7,969 nt of DNA from the NCBI GenBank assembly GCA_039934135.1, contig JBDTMT010000284.1, positions 1 to 7,969 on the forward strand. The letters run 5' to 3'. Of this stretch, positions 1 through 5,646 are shown piece after piece. The notes under the pieces were generated by a model that saw only the letters and a program-made list of their open reading frames with translations, was not told the origin of the DNA and did not search any database. This DNA is from JBDTMT01 sp039934135 (GTDB lineage Bacteria; Desulfobacterota; Binatia; HRBIN30; CADEER01). The position numbers and the translations under genes are program-made. How positions within the stretch are numbered: position 1 is the stretch's first letter; each line of letters begins with the position of its first letter.

Positions 1-264
1 CGGCTCCCATCGTTCCTCGCAAGACGTCGCTCACGAGCACATGGTAACTATCCGCCGAGCATCGGCGCCGACCCGGTGCAGCTCGTCCTGGCGGGAACGG
101 ACGCCTGCACCTTCGGCTTCATGCTGCCGGTGTCGACGCCGACCAACGCACTCGCCTGTGCCACCGGCTACATCGAGCAGCGGCAGATGATCCGCTGGGG
201 AATCGTTCTCGACGTCATCGGCGCCGTCCTGCTCAGCCTCTGGTTCGGCCTGGTCTCGACGTAG
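1..264 (+). CDS. DASS/SLC13-family anion:sodium symporter, C-terminal end (5' partial)
   Basis: The frame is open from the window edge to the TAG at 262-264, so only the last ~87 codons are visible. The part from about base 58 on is clear: an aliphatic stretch, then FMLPVSTPTNA, then GYIEQRQMIRWG and a final hydrophobic helix ending in LWFGLVST. The FMLPVxTPxNA signature followed by a G-Y/x-I-x-x-x-x-M-x-x-W/A-G turn and a last transmembrane helix is typical of the C-terminus of divalent-anion:Na+ symporters, inner-membrane importers of dicarboxylates or sulfate. The substrate cannot be told from this piece. A GTG at 76 could be read as a start, but it falls inside the conserved region and is not the real one. 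The first ~19 codons (arginine-rich) do not look like the expected helix and may be out of frame. The gene converges on the minus-strand lipoprotein gene with a 27-base gap. Confidence 0.8.
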   Translation, partial: RLPSFLARRRSRAHGNYPPSIGADPVQLVLAGTDACTFGFMLPVSTPTNALACATGYIEQRQMIRWGIVLDVIGAVLLSLWFGLVST

Positions 265-291
265 CGGCCCGCACGCGGCGGCGCGGCGAGC

Positions 292-1830
292 TCAAGGCGC
301 CGGCGGTGTCGGCGTCGCCGGCGGCGAGGGGGTGGTGCAGTTGTTGTAGTTCGGCGGCAGCGGCACGCAGGTGGGGATGGGCGGGAATGGGCCGTTCCTC
401 ACTGGGTCGAGCTTGCCGCCGATGCACGGGCCCGGCTCGCCGTTCGGGCAGATGACGTCCGTCTGCTCGGCGATGCCGCCGAGGTTGGTGGACTGGTACA
501 CGTATTCGACCGGCATGCCGTTCTGTTCGTGGAAGGTCCACTCTCCGGGGGTCGTCGATACGGCGGCGTTGCTCAGGCGCACATTCGCCACCGTCGCCGC
601 GCCCGAGAAGTCGGCTCCCTGGAGGTACGTCGAGTCGAGGCTCGCGCCGGTGAGATCGGCATCCACGAAGGTGCAGTTCACCAGTTGCGCTCCGTCGAGC
701 ACGGTGCCGGCCAGACTGGCCTGGGTGAATTGAGCTCCGGAGCAGATGGCGTCGACGAGAGTGGTGACGTCGAGCAGGGCCTGATTCAACGATGTGGTGC
801 TGGCGTCGCCGTACAGATGCGCGCCGCTCAGATCGACGCTACGCAGGTCGGCGCCGGTGAGGTCGACGTTGGGCATGTACGCGGCGATCATGCTCGCCGG
901 CTCCTTTGAGCTGCCGACGGGCACGCCGAGCAAGGCGCCCGACAGGTCGGCGCCCGAGAGATCGGCGTAATCGAGCACCGTCGCCCGCAGCGAGGCGCTG
1001 CGGAAGGACAGGCCGTGCAGATCCTGGGCGTAGAGGTCGAGGCCTTCGAGAGAGGCGTTGTCGAAGTTGGCGCCCGCAAAGGTGTCACCGCCGACCTCGG
1101 CATCGTCGAGCACGGCGCCGTCGAGATTGGCGTTGCCGAAGTTCGCCTTGCGCAGATCGGCGCCGCCGATCTGGGTCATCGTCAAGGTCGCGGAATCGAA
1201 GCTGGCCTGCGTCAGAACGACGCCCGCCAGATCCGCACCGCTCAGGTTCGCGCCCTCGAACACCGCGTCGTCGAAGGTAGAGGTGCCGAGCCGCGCTCCG
1301 ACGAGGTTGGCCATGGTGAAGTCGGCGCCGGTAAAGGGGAGGCCCTCGAAGGTGCCGCCCTCGAGCTGGGCACCCGACAGATTGGCGCCGCTCAGCGTGT
1401 TGCCCATGCCCGCAGAGAGGAGGAGCTGATTGCTGTTCGGCTGACTGAAGATCGCGTTGCTGAGGTCGGTCGCATTCCCACTGCTCGGGTCGTTCGAGAA
1501 GTCGCAAGATTCGCACTGCGTCTGCACGATGCCGCTCGGATACAAAGGTCCCGAGGCGGTGAAGTCGCTGCCGGAGAGGTCGGCGCCGCGGAAGTCGACT
1601 CCGAAGACCTGGACGCCGGTGAACTTGGCGCCGGTGAGCTTGGCGTTGCCGAAGATGACGCCTTCGATCTCGCCGGCGACGTACTCGTCGTCAGTGTAGA
1701 GCACCGCGCCCCAGGACGTGTTCGACAGATTCGCGGGCGGAGTAGGCACGGGTCCGCCGAAGCTCGTCCCCCCCCAACGTTGGTGAAATTGAAGTGCGAC
1801 CCGCGGAGGTCGGCGCCGCAGAAATCGCAC
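292..1830 (-). CDS. Pentapeptide-repeat region and C-terminal tail (fragment of the lipoprotein gene)
   Basis: This is the longest open piece of the broken lipoprotein gene, 512 codons if the GTG at 1830 is taken as a start. The first ~20 codons, up to the G8 run at 1768-1775, are an out-of-frame shadow: the neighbouring frame there reads SCDFCGADLRGSHFNFTNVG, which is clearly repeat sequence. True protein begins at about GTSFGGPVPTPPANL. Quintets follow almost without a break (TGAKFTGVQVFGVDF, GANLSGADLAGVVL, TGADLRSVDLSGAHL), with short loops carrying cysteines (QTQCESCDFSN, VDAICSGAQF, LVNCTFVDADL). After the last quintets (about base 560) comes a ~85-residue non-repeat tail with three to four cysteines and a proline-rich end. 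The stop TGA at 294-292 lies 27 bases from the stop of the convergent symporter gene. Confidence 0.8.
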   Translation of the reverse strand: MRFLRRRPPRVALQFHQRWGGTSFGGPVPTPPANLSNTSWGAVLYTDDEYVAGEIEGVIFGNAKLTGAKFTGVQVFGVDFRGADLSGSDFTASGPLYPSGIVQTQCESCDFSNDPSSGNATDLSNAIFSQPNSNQLLLSAGMGNTLSGANLSGAQLEGGTFEGLPFTGADFTMANLVGARLGTSTFDDAVFEGANLSGADLAGVVLTQASFDSATLTMTQIGGADLRKANFGNANLDGAVLDDAEVGGDTFAGANFDNASLEGLDLYAQDLHGLSFRSASLRATVLDYADLSGADLSGALLGVPVGSSKEPASMIAAYMPNVDLTGADLRSVDLSGAHLYGDASTTSLNQALLDVTTLVDAICSGAQFTQASLAGTVLDGAQLVNCTFVDADLTGASLDSTYLQGADFSGAATVANVRLSNAAVSTTPGEWTFHEQNGMPVEYVYQSTNLGGIAEQTDVICPNGEPGPCIGGKLDPVRNGPFPPIPTCVPLPPNYNNCTTPSPPATPTPPAP

Positions 1831-2246
1831 GATCGGATCACGGTGGCCAGGACCCCGCCGCTCAGGATGCAGTTCACCATCGTCGTGCCGCGGAAGGTGG
1901 AGTCGGCGAGAAGCGCGTTCTGGAACAGCGAGCCACTCAGGTCGACGCCGTCGAAGTCCTGGTTCTCCAGCTGCGAACCGCAGAAATCGCAGTTGATGCA
2001 GTTCTTGCTCGCCGTGAGCACGGCCCTACCGTCGGCCAGCGTCCCCGGCCGCACGAACACGGTCTGCGCCCCGCCGAGCTCCGCATCGAGCGTGGGCTGA
2101 ATCTCGAGCTCGTGGCGTCCGCGCGACAGGGAGACCGGGCCCTGTCCGCTGCGACCGACCTCGCCGCCACGCGCGTCGCGCAACACAATTGCTCCCACGA
2201 CGGTCCCTGTCTCGAGCTCCAACGTCAGGCGCAGCGGACCGTCCAC
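1392..2246 (-). CDS. N-terminal beta domain plus first pentapeptide repeats (middle fragment of the lipoprotein gene)
   Basis: This frame is genuine only from about 2312 down to the G8 run at 1775; past that it is a shadow of the main repeat frame. The GTG at 2246 is an internal valine codon, not a start: sensible protein (ANLLVADVDPAAGSDRFQYF) continues upstream of it to about 2310. The first ~80 residues look like a small beta-sandwich (LRLTLELETGTVVGAIVLRD, HELEIQPTL, TVFVRPGTL). They are followed by NCINCDFCGSQL and about 15 quintets (DFDGVDLSGSLFQNALL, DSTFRGTTM, SCDFCGADLRG). The CxxCxxC and CDFC patterns inside the repeats are unusual for this family. Confidence 0.65.
   Translation of the reverse strand: MDGPLRLTLELETGTVVGAIVLRDARGGEVGRSGQGPVSLSRGRHELEIQPTLDAELGGAQTVFVRPGTLADGRAVLTASKNCINCDFCGSQLENQDFDGVDLSGSLFQNALLADSTFRGTTMVNCILSGGVLATVIRSCDFCGADLRGSHFNFTNVGGGRASADPCLLRPRICRTRPGARCSTLTTSTSPARSKASSSATPSSPAPSSPASRSSESTSAAPTSPAATSPPRDLCIRAASCRRSANLATSRTTRAVGMRPTSATRSSVSRTAISSSSLRAWATR
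1768..1775 (-). repeat. G8 homopolymer (C8 on +) at frameshift site 2
   Basis: Eight C on the given strand (eight G in the transcript) lie exactly where the pentapeptide protein changes frame: FTNVGG before it, GTSFGGPVP after it. Six or nine G would restore one reading frame. This is the longest homopolymer I noticed in the window. It is either a base-calling error or a slippage-prone tract able to switch the lipoprotein on and off. Confidence 0.8.
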
Positions 2247-2302
2247 GAAGTACTGGAAGCGATCGGAGCCGGCGGCCGGATCGACGTCGGCGACGAGCAG
2301 GT

Positions 2303-2340
2303 TGGCTCGGGCGCAGCAGGGCCTGCGGATGCTCTCTCAG
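2303..2340 (-). other. Frameshift site 1 in the lipoprotein gene
   Basis: On the minus strand the protein reads ...EHPQALL in one frame and ANLLVADVDP in the next. Skipping one base near 2313, or adding two, joins them as HPQALLARANLLVADVDP. The upstream frame loses protein character just after the site. The downstream frame has a stop just before it, which pins the change to this short interval. Confidence 0.65.
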
Positions 2341-2490
2341 ATAGCGCTCCGTGTAGGCGTGCGGATCGCGCCCACCGTCGGGCAAGACCTGGTCGGTGGG
2401 GTCGCTACCGCAGCCGGCCAGCAGAGCGATGCCGAGCAGCAGGCGGCTCGCCAATTGGCGCGCATCGATGGCTCGTTGTCTGTGCATCAT
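2310..2490 (-). CDS. Lipoprotein signal peptide and N-terminus (first fragment of the pentapeptide lipoprotein gene)
   Basis: The start is ATG 2490-2488, with a second ATG directly after it. The peptide has the order expected of a type-II (lipoprotein) signal: charged residues (HRQRAIDARQ), a hydrophobic core (LASRLLLGIALLA), then GC followed by GSDPTDQ. Cys27 would be lipidated and becomes the first mature residue; Gly-Ser at +2/+3 would favour export to the outer membrane in many proteobacteria. The frame stays sensible through HAYTERYLREHPQALL and then turns into arginine-rich shadow. The next frame carries a TGA at about 2342, so the frame change must lie between about 2340 and 2305. Confidence 0.7.
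2487..2490 (-). promoter_or_regulatory. ATGA stop/start overlap coupling the large gene to the lipoprotein gene
   Basis: Minus-strand ATGATG contains the TGA of the large gene (2489-2487) and the ATG of the lipoprotein gene (2490-2488). Upstream bases (GACGCCGAGCTC) hold only a weak ribosome-binding match, so the second gene probably depends on ribosomes finishing the first. Confidence 0.7.
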
Positions 2491-3035
2491 GAGCTCGGCG
2501 TCGAGGGAATCCACTGCGACACGGAGGGCTCGACGCGCGGCGCGCCGGCGATGCTCGCGTAGTTCAGGGCGAACACGGTGCGGAACGGGTCGACGGCGAT
2601 GCGTCTGGCGACGAGCCCGTCGGTGCGGGTGACGAAGTTGCCCTGCGGGTCGAAGATCTCGAGGCGGTAGTCGGCCGGCTTGGTGCCGTTGCCGCTGTAG
2701 GAAAGGACGAAGAGAAAGCCCAGTGCGTCGGTCGCCAGGTCGACGCGCTCGAGGCCTCCGGTGCTGGTGGGAAGCGGCGCGAAGGGGCTCGTTCCGCCGC
2801 CGAAGTAGTTCACCGGATTGCCGGCGACGTCGAATGCCTGGATGCGGTTGTTGCCCTGTTCGAGGACCAGCACGGCGCCCTTGCGGACCACGACCGCAAC
2901 CGGCGTGTCGGTCAGGCCGGCGCGGGTGCCGAGGCCGGCGCGCATCGTCGCCCACGGAGACCTCGCCGGCATCGCGTCGGGCACCGCCGCCCCCGGCACG
3001 CTGAGCACCTCGATCTTGTGGTTCGCGGCCGACAC
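2487..3035 (-). CDS. C-terminal NHL/propeller-like part of the large protein (fragment after in-frame TAG)
   Basis: This is in the same frame as the preceding fragment, separated only by TAG 3047-3045; the three codons after it (VVG) continue directly into VSAANHKIEVLSVPG. The GTG at 3035 is therefore an internal codon. The content is propeller-like strands: PVAVVVRKGAVLVLEQGNNR, IQAFDVAGNPVNYF, ERVDLATDALGFLFVLSYSG, YRLEIFDPQGNFVTRTDG, and the end PSVSQWIPSTPSS. The GNNRIQAFDxxGN pattern resembles NHL-type repeats, which form beta-propellers that bind partners or ligands. The stop TGA (2489-2487) overlaps the lipoprotein ATG (2490-2488). Confidence 0.7.
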   Translation of the reverse strand: MSAANHKIEVLSVPGAAVPDAMPARSPWATMRAGLGTRAGLTDTPVAVVVRKGAVLVLEQGNNRIQAFDVAGNPVNYFGGGTSPFAPLPTSTGGLERVDLATDALGFLFVLSYSGNGTKPADYRLEIFDPQGNFVTRTDGLVARRIAVDPFRTVFALNYASIAGAPRVEPSVSQWIPSTPSS

Positions 3036-3044
3036 GCCGACGAC

Positions 3045-3047
3045 CTA
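3045..3047 (-). other. In-frame TAG interrupting the large gene
   Basis: The protein reads FAVHPGG, TAG, VVGVSAANHKIEVL without a change of frame. One base change from TAG gives TAC or TAT (Tyr), and FAVHPxGYVV is the continuation I would expect for this propeller strand. TAG also ends the symporter gene at 262-264, so a genome-wide reassignment of TAG is unlikely. Confidence 0.75.
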
Positions 3048-4046
3048 GCCGCCCGGGTGGACCGCGAACGAGTCGAGCGCCTGCGTGAAGCGACCCCAGT
3101 TGCTCGTCTGAGCGAGATCGAGAGGCGTCGACTGGTCCAGCACCACCGAGCGCACGATGTAGCCGTCGCCGTCGGCCGCCGGCTCGACGTAGAAGTTGTT
3201 GCCGGCACCCGTCGGCGGACCCTGCGGATCGTAGACGAGCGCGGCCGGCAGGGTGAAGCCGCAGCCGGCGAACTTCAGGCCGCTGTCCGGCGGCGGCGAG
3301 GCGAACACGTTCTGGAAGCTGTAGAAGACATCGTCCGGACCGCCGCCACACTGACCGACACCGAGGCCGCCCGTACGCCAGGCGTAGCCGAGCATGCCGG
3401 TGCGCGGGCTGATGCTGATCTGGGAGAGCTGGCAGAGCATGTCGTTCTCGCTGCACGACAGGGCGGCGCGGGTGGCGGTCGGCGGCTGCGACGGCTGCAC
3501 CCAGACATGTGCTCCGTCCTGGAACTCGAGCTCGAGGTCGTGCTGGTACTGCGTCTGCGCCGTCAGCGGCACGAGCCGATTCTTCACCGCGAGCGTGATC
3601 GCGCCGGCGGACTCGGGGGTTGCCGGCAGCGGACCGAGCGACGCCGTGGCGGCGATCCACCCCATGCTGTTCTTGAGGACGACCTCGACCGAGAGCCGAC
3701 CGCCGGACGGGATATTCTGGAGGGTGACGGCGAGAGGCGCCGTCATGCCCGCGGAGATGGCGCCGCTGGCCGGGAAGGTGACGGACTTGTCCACCGACAC
3801 CGTCACCTCGTAGGCGTCCGCCTCGAGCGGGAAACGGAAGTCGTCCGGGTCGTGCTCGATGGTCAGCGCCATGTCGAACGAGAGAGTGATGTCGTTCTCC
3901 GTCAGAGCCTGGCTTCCGAGCACCTCGACCACCGTCTCGGCGATCGCCGCCAATGTCGCGGCGATCTCCATGACCTTCAGGATCGTGCCGACGATCGGGA
4001 TGGCGGTGACCACCTGTTCGGCGGACTGGATTTCAAGGTACTGCAA
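3045..4046 (-). CDS. Central part of the large uncharacterised protein (fragment)
   Basis: This frame is true coding from about 4118, not from the TTG at 4046: upstream of that codon it reads DAICFISALANSIIQALLSS, which continues the hydrophobic core of the preceding fragment. Next come an amphipathic/hydrophobic run (VVTAIPIVGTILKVMEIAAT, LAAIAETVVEVL), an immunoglobulin-like beta stretch (DAYEVTVSVDKSVTFPASGA, GRLSVEVVLKNSMGWIAATA), and the beginning of a propeller-like region with two cysteine clusters (SCSENDMLCQLS, GQCGGGPDDVFYSF). It stops at an in-frame TAG after LDSFAVHPGG. An alternative reading as a separate gene starting at TTG 4046, overlapping the previous ORF by 14 bases, is possible but would cut the hydrophobic domain in two. 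Confidence 0.7.
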   Translation of the reverse strand: MQYLEIQSAEQVVTAIPIVGTILKVMEIAATLAAIAETVVEVLGSQALTENDITLSFDMALTIEHDPDDFRFPLEADAYEVTVSVDKSVTFPASGAISAGMTAPLAVTLQNIPSGGRLSVEVVLKNSMGWIAATASLGPLPATPESAGAITLAVKNRLVPLTAQTQYQHDLELEFQDGAHVWVQPSQPPTATRAALSCSENDMLCQLSQISISPRTGMLGYAWRTGGLGVGQCGGGPDDVFYSFQNVFASPPPDSGLKFAGCGFTLPAALVYDPQGPPTGAGNNFYVEPAADGDGYIVRSVVLDQSTPLDLAQTSNWGRFTQALDSFAVHPGG

Positions 4047-5646
4047 GAAGATCTGCGAGCTCGAGAGAAGGGCCTGGATGATGCTGTTCGCCAGAGCCGA
4101 GATGAAGCAGATCGCGTCCTAACGACGTCGCCGAGCCGTAGATGCCGACCGCGTAGCTCTCGCCGGTGCCGACGAGGAAAAGGCGCAGGGCGCTGACGAT
4201 CGACTTGCGCAGCGCCGCGTTCCCGGCGAGCTCGCTGAGGCCAGCGGAGGCCGACTCGCCGATGCCCCAGCTCAACAGCAGGGTCGGCACGCCGATGTTG
4301 AAGGCCAGCGTGAGCGCCGAGCCGACGAGCGCCTCGGGAGAGAACGCCTCGCCGCCCATACCCAAGCCGCCGATGATGATGCGCACCTTGCTCGCCGCCT
4401 CGGGGATCTGGAAGTCGAGGGTCGTCGTGCCGACGTCGTTGCCCATGAGCGGAATGCCCATGATCTGGTTGTTGCTGGTGATCTCGCGGATGTACTTGGC
4501 GCGCCTGGCGTCGTCGTCGGTCGGACTCTCGACCGGCAGAGGCGTGCCGTCAGGGGCGAAGTACTGCGCGTAAGCGCGCAGCCAGCGCAGGTAGCGGTTC
4601 TTGAGGCCGAGCTGGACGCTGCGCGTTGTCGCATCGGTGACGGCGAGGCTGATGAACTCGATGCCGTTGTGCGTCGAGCCGACGGGCAGCGAGGCTTGCA
4701 GCTCGAACGAGGTATCACCGCCAGTGGCACCGCCCTGCGACTGCTCGATCGTCGTCAGGCCGGTGGTCGCGTTCCAGTTGCTGCCCTCGTACTGCGGATC
4801 GTTGAAGACGGCGCTCAACGTCTCGTGCAGCGGCTGCGCCATCTCCATCAGTGTCGCGTCGGTGAGGTCGTAGCGGTAGACTTGGTTCCCTCCTTGTCGA
4901 GAACGGGTTTGCCGTCGGCGTAGGTCTGCGCCACCAGCGTCGCCCACCCCCGGCGTGGTCGTGGCGGGCGAGTTCGTCGCGATCCAGAGGGCGAGGCCGT
5001 CGATGAACTTGCAGCCCTGATCCGGGTTGGTGCACTCGACGGGCAGGTTCTGGATGTAGCCGACCAGCGTGTTGGCACCGAGCGTGCGGTGGAGGTTCAT
5101 CACGTCCGGATGATGGAAACAGACCGCCACGGCAGTGCTCAGCGGCGTCACCAGAGAGGTGTTCACCGCCAGCATGGCGCCGATTGCCGCCGCGTCGTCG
5201 TCGGTTCCGTAGCGAGCCATGAGAGCAAGCGGCAGAGGCGCCTTGCCGCGCACGGCGCGCTCGGCGTAGTCGGCCAGGGTCGTCGTCGGAATGTTGATAT
5301 AGGCGCCGACGAGGATGGTCTCCCCACCGCTGGTGGCGAGCACCTGCACCATCTGCAGCGCGTCGGCGGGCAGATCCACGTCTTCGAGGTAGCGCGTCAG
5401 GCTCACATCGGGCACGGACTCGAGCCCGGGCGTGGCTTGACGGAAGCGCTGACGCGAGGCGGCATCGTGCGCCTGCAGGCGGGCGAGATACGACGTGCTG
5501 TTGAAGACGATCAGGCGCGCGTCGCTGATGGCTCCGTTGTGCGACAGATCGAAATGCAAGGTCCGCAGTTCGCGCTCACCGCGCACGGGTGTCGGCGTCG
5601 GCGCGGGACGCCAAGCTGCGCTGGGATGCCCCCTGCGAGGCGACAC
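4033..5646 (-). CDS. N-terminal half of the large uncharacterised protein (fragment)
   Basis: This is an open frame of 537 codons. Residues 1-25 (HPSAAWRPAPTPTP) are low complexity; conserved-looking sequence begins at LRTLHFDLSHNG. Blocks that stand out are SVPDVSLTRYLEDVDLPADA, STAVAVCFHHPDVMNLHRTL, YRYDLTDATLMEMAQPLHET, SNNQIMGIPLMGNDVGTTTL and KVRIIIGGLGMGGEAF, followed by the hydrophobic segments ALTLAFNIGVPTLLLSWGIG and SIVSALRLFLVG. Residues ~233-252 (GDAGGADLRRRQTRSRQGG) are out of frame between two small indels; the alternative frame reads WATLVAQTYADGKPVLDKEG, which fits better. After GIYGSATS (~508) the frame again leaves the true protein, and the last ~29 codons up to the TGA at 4035 are shadow. 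No enzymatic signature was recognised. Confidence 0.75.
   Translation of the reverse strand: MSPRRGHPSAAWRPAPTPTPVRGERELRTLHFDLSHNGAISDARLIVFNSTSYLARLQAHDAASRQRFRQATPGLESVPDVSLTRYLEDVDLPADALQMVQVLATSGGETILVGAYINIPTTTLADYAERAVRGKAPLPLALMARYGTDDDAAAIGAMLAVNTSLVTPLSTAVAVCFHHPDVMNLHRTLGANTLVGYIQNLPVECTNPDQGCKFIDGLALWIATNSPATTTPGVGDAGGADLRRRQTRSRQGGNQVYRYDLTDATLMEMAQPLHETLSAVFNDPQYEGSNWNATTGLTTIEQSQGGATGGDTSFELQASLPVGSTHNGIEFISLAVTDATTRSVQLGLKNRYLRWLRAYAQYFAPDGTPLPVESPTDDDARRAKYIREITSNNQIMGIPLMGNDVGTTTLDFQIPEAASKVRIIIGGLGMGGEAFSPEALVGSALTLAFNIGVPTLLLSWGIGESASAGLSELAGNAALRKSIVSALRLFLVGTGESYAVGIYGSATSLGRDLLHLGSGEQHHPGPSLELADLLAVP
4100..4125 (-). other. Frameshift site in the hydrophobic core of the large gene
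   Basis: Minus-strand reading passes from GIYGSATS in one frame to DAICFISALANSII in another. Skipping one G at 4118/4119 joins them as GSATSLDAICFISAL. The downstream frame has a TAG at 4121-4119, directly before the join, so the change cannot lie further upstream. Confidence 0.65.
4885..4952 (-). other. Compensating frameshift pair in the large gene
   Basis: The C5 run at 4947-4951 appears one base too long, and the CCC at 4888-4890 one base too short. Between them 19-20 codons read as arginine/glycine-rich nonsense (ADLRRRQTRSRQGG), whereas the shifted frame reads WATLVAQTYADGKPVLDKEG and rejoins as NQVYRYDL. Both sites are short G/C runs. Confidence 0.7.

Larger units (their letters stand above)
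292..2490 (-). pseudogene. Pentapeptide-repeat lipoprotein, one gene split by two frameshifts
   Basis: Read as one gene this encodes about 730 residues. It starts at ATG 2490-2488, inside the ATGA that ends the upstream gene, which implies translational coupling. Residues 1-27 form a lipoprotein signal: a basic N-terminus, the hydrophobic LLLGIALLAGC, and a lipobox LAGC with Cys27. Residues ~60-160 form a beta-rich globular part. From ~164 to ~650 there are well over 40 A(D/N)LxG-type quintets such as GANLSGADLAG, which in this family fold into a right-handed quadrilateral beta-helix. The tail is proline/threonine-rich (PSPPATPTPPAP). Reading moves out of the first frame near 2313 and returns at the G8 run 1768-1775. 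Repeats continue on both sides of the second break, so this is one protein. The likely location is the outer membrane or periplasm; no enzymatic residues are visible. True pseudogene versus sequencing error is undecided. Confidence 0.75.
2487..5646 (-). pseudogene. Large uncharacterised protein with hydrophobic core and propeller-like C-terminus, one gene interrupted four times
   Basis: Joined across its breaks this gives about 1050 residues. Order: a proline/alanine-rich start (1-25); a soluble N-terminal region (LRTLHFDLSHNG at ~30 to ~430); a hydrophobic middle (~439-462, ~482-493 and ~510-575, with IPIVGTILKVMEIAATLAAI); a beta-rich region (~580-700); and a C-terminal NHL/beta-propeller-like part (~700-1052, e.g. 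VLVLEQGNNRIQAFDVAGNP). From memory, this architecture matches large uncharacterised proteins of actinomycetes, cyanobacteria and others; no function is known to me. Breaks: a compensating pair (4947-4951 and 4888-4890), a frameshift near 4119 and an in-frame TAG at 3045-3047. The start is uncertain: GTG 5646 is simply the first start in the frame, with no clear ribosome site and no signal peptide. The gene ends in the ATGA overlap with the lipoprotein gene. Confidence 0.7.

Noticed and set aside
1015..2100. Long plus-strand open frame opposite the pentapeptide repeats
   Set aside because: It is an antisense shadow of the repeats: GC-rich quintets keep the other strand free of stops. Its translation is a monotonous V-G-A-E-V ladder with no domain.
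3045..3047. Genome-wide recoding of TAG
   Set aside because: The symporter gene ends in TAG at its expected C-terminus, and the other genes end in TGA; one in-frame TAG is not enough evidence.
2026..3660. Minus-strand open frame of 544 codons spanning the gene junction
   Set aside because: It is mostly out-of-frame arginine-rich shadow. Only codons from 2490 to about 2314 are real (lipoprotein signal peptide).
4033..4046. Gene boundary with a 14-base overlap and TTG start at 4046
   Set aside because: Protein-like hydrophobic sequence continues upstream of the TTG in the second frame to about 4118, so a frameshift within one gene explains the data better than two genes.
3018..4196. Long plus-strand open frame opposite the large gene
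   Set aside because: It is extremely Arg/Asp/His-rich, as expected for an antisense reading of GC-rich coding sequence; the minus strand gives coherent domains.
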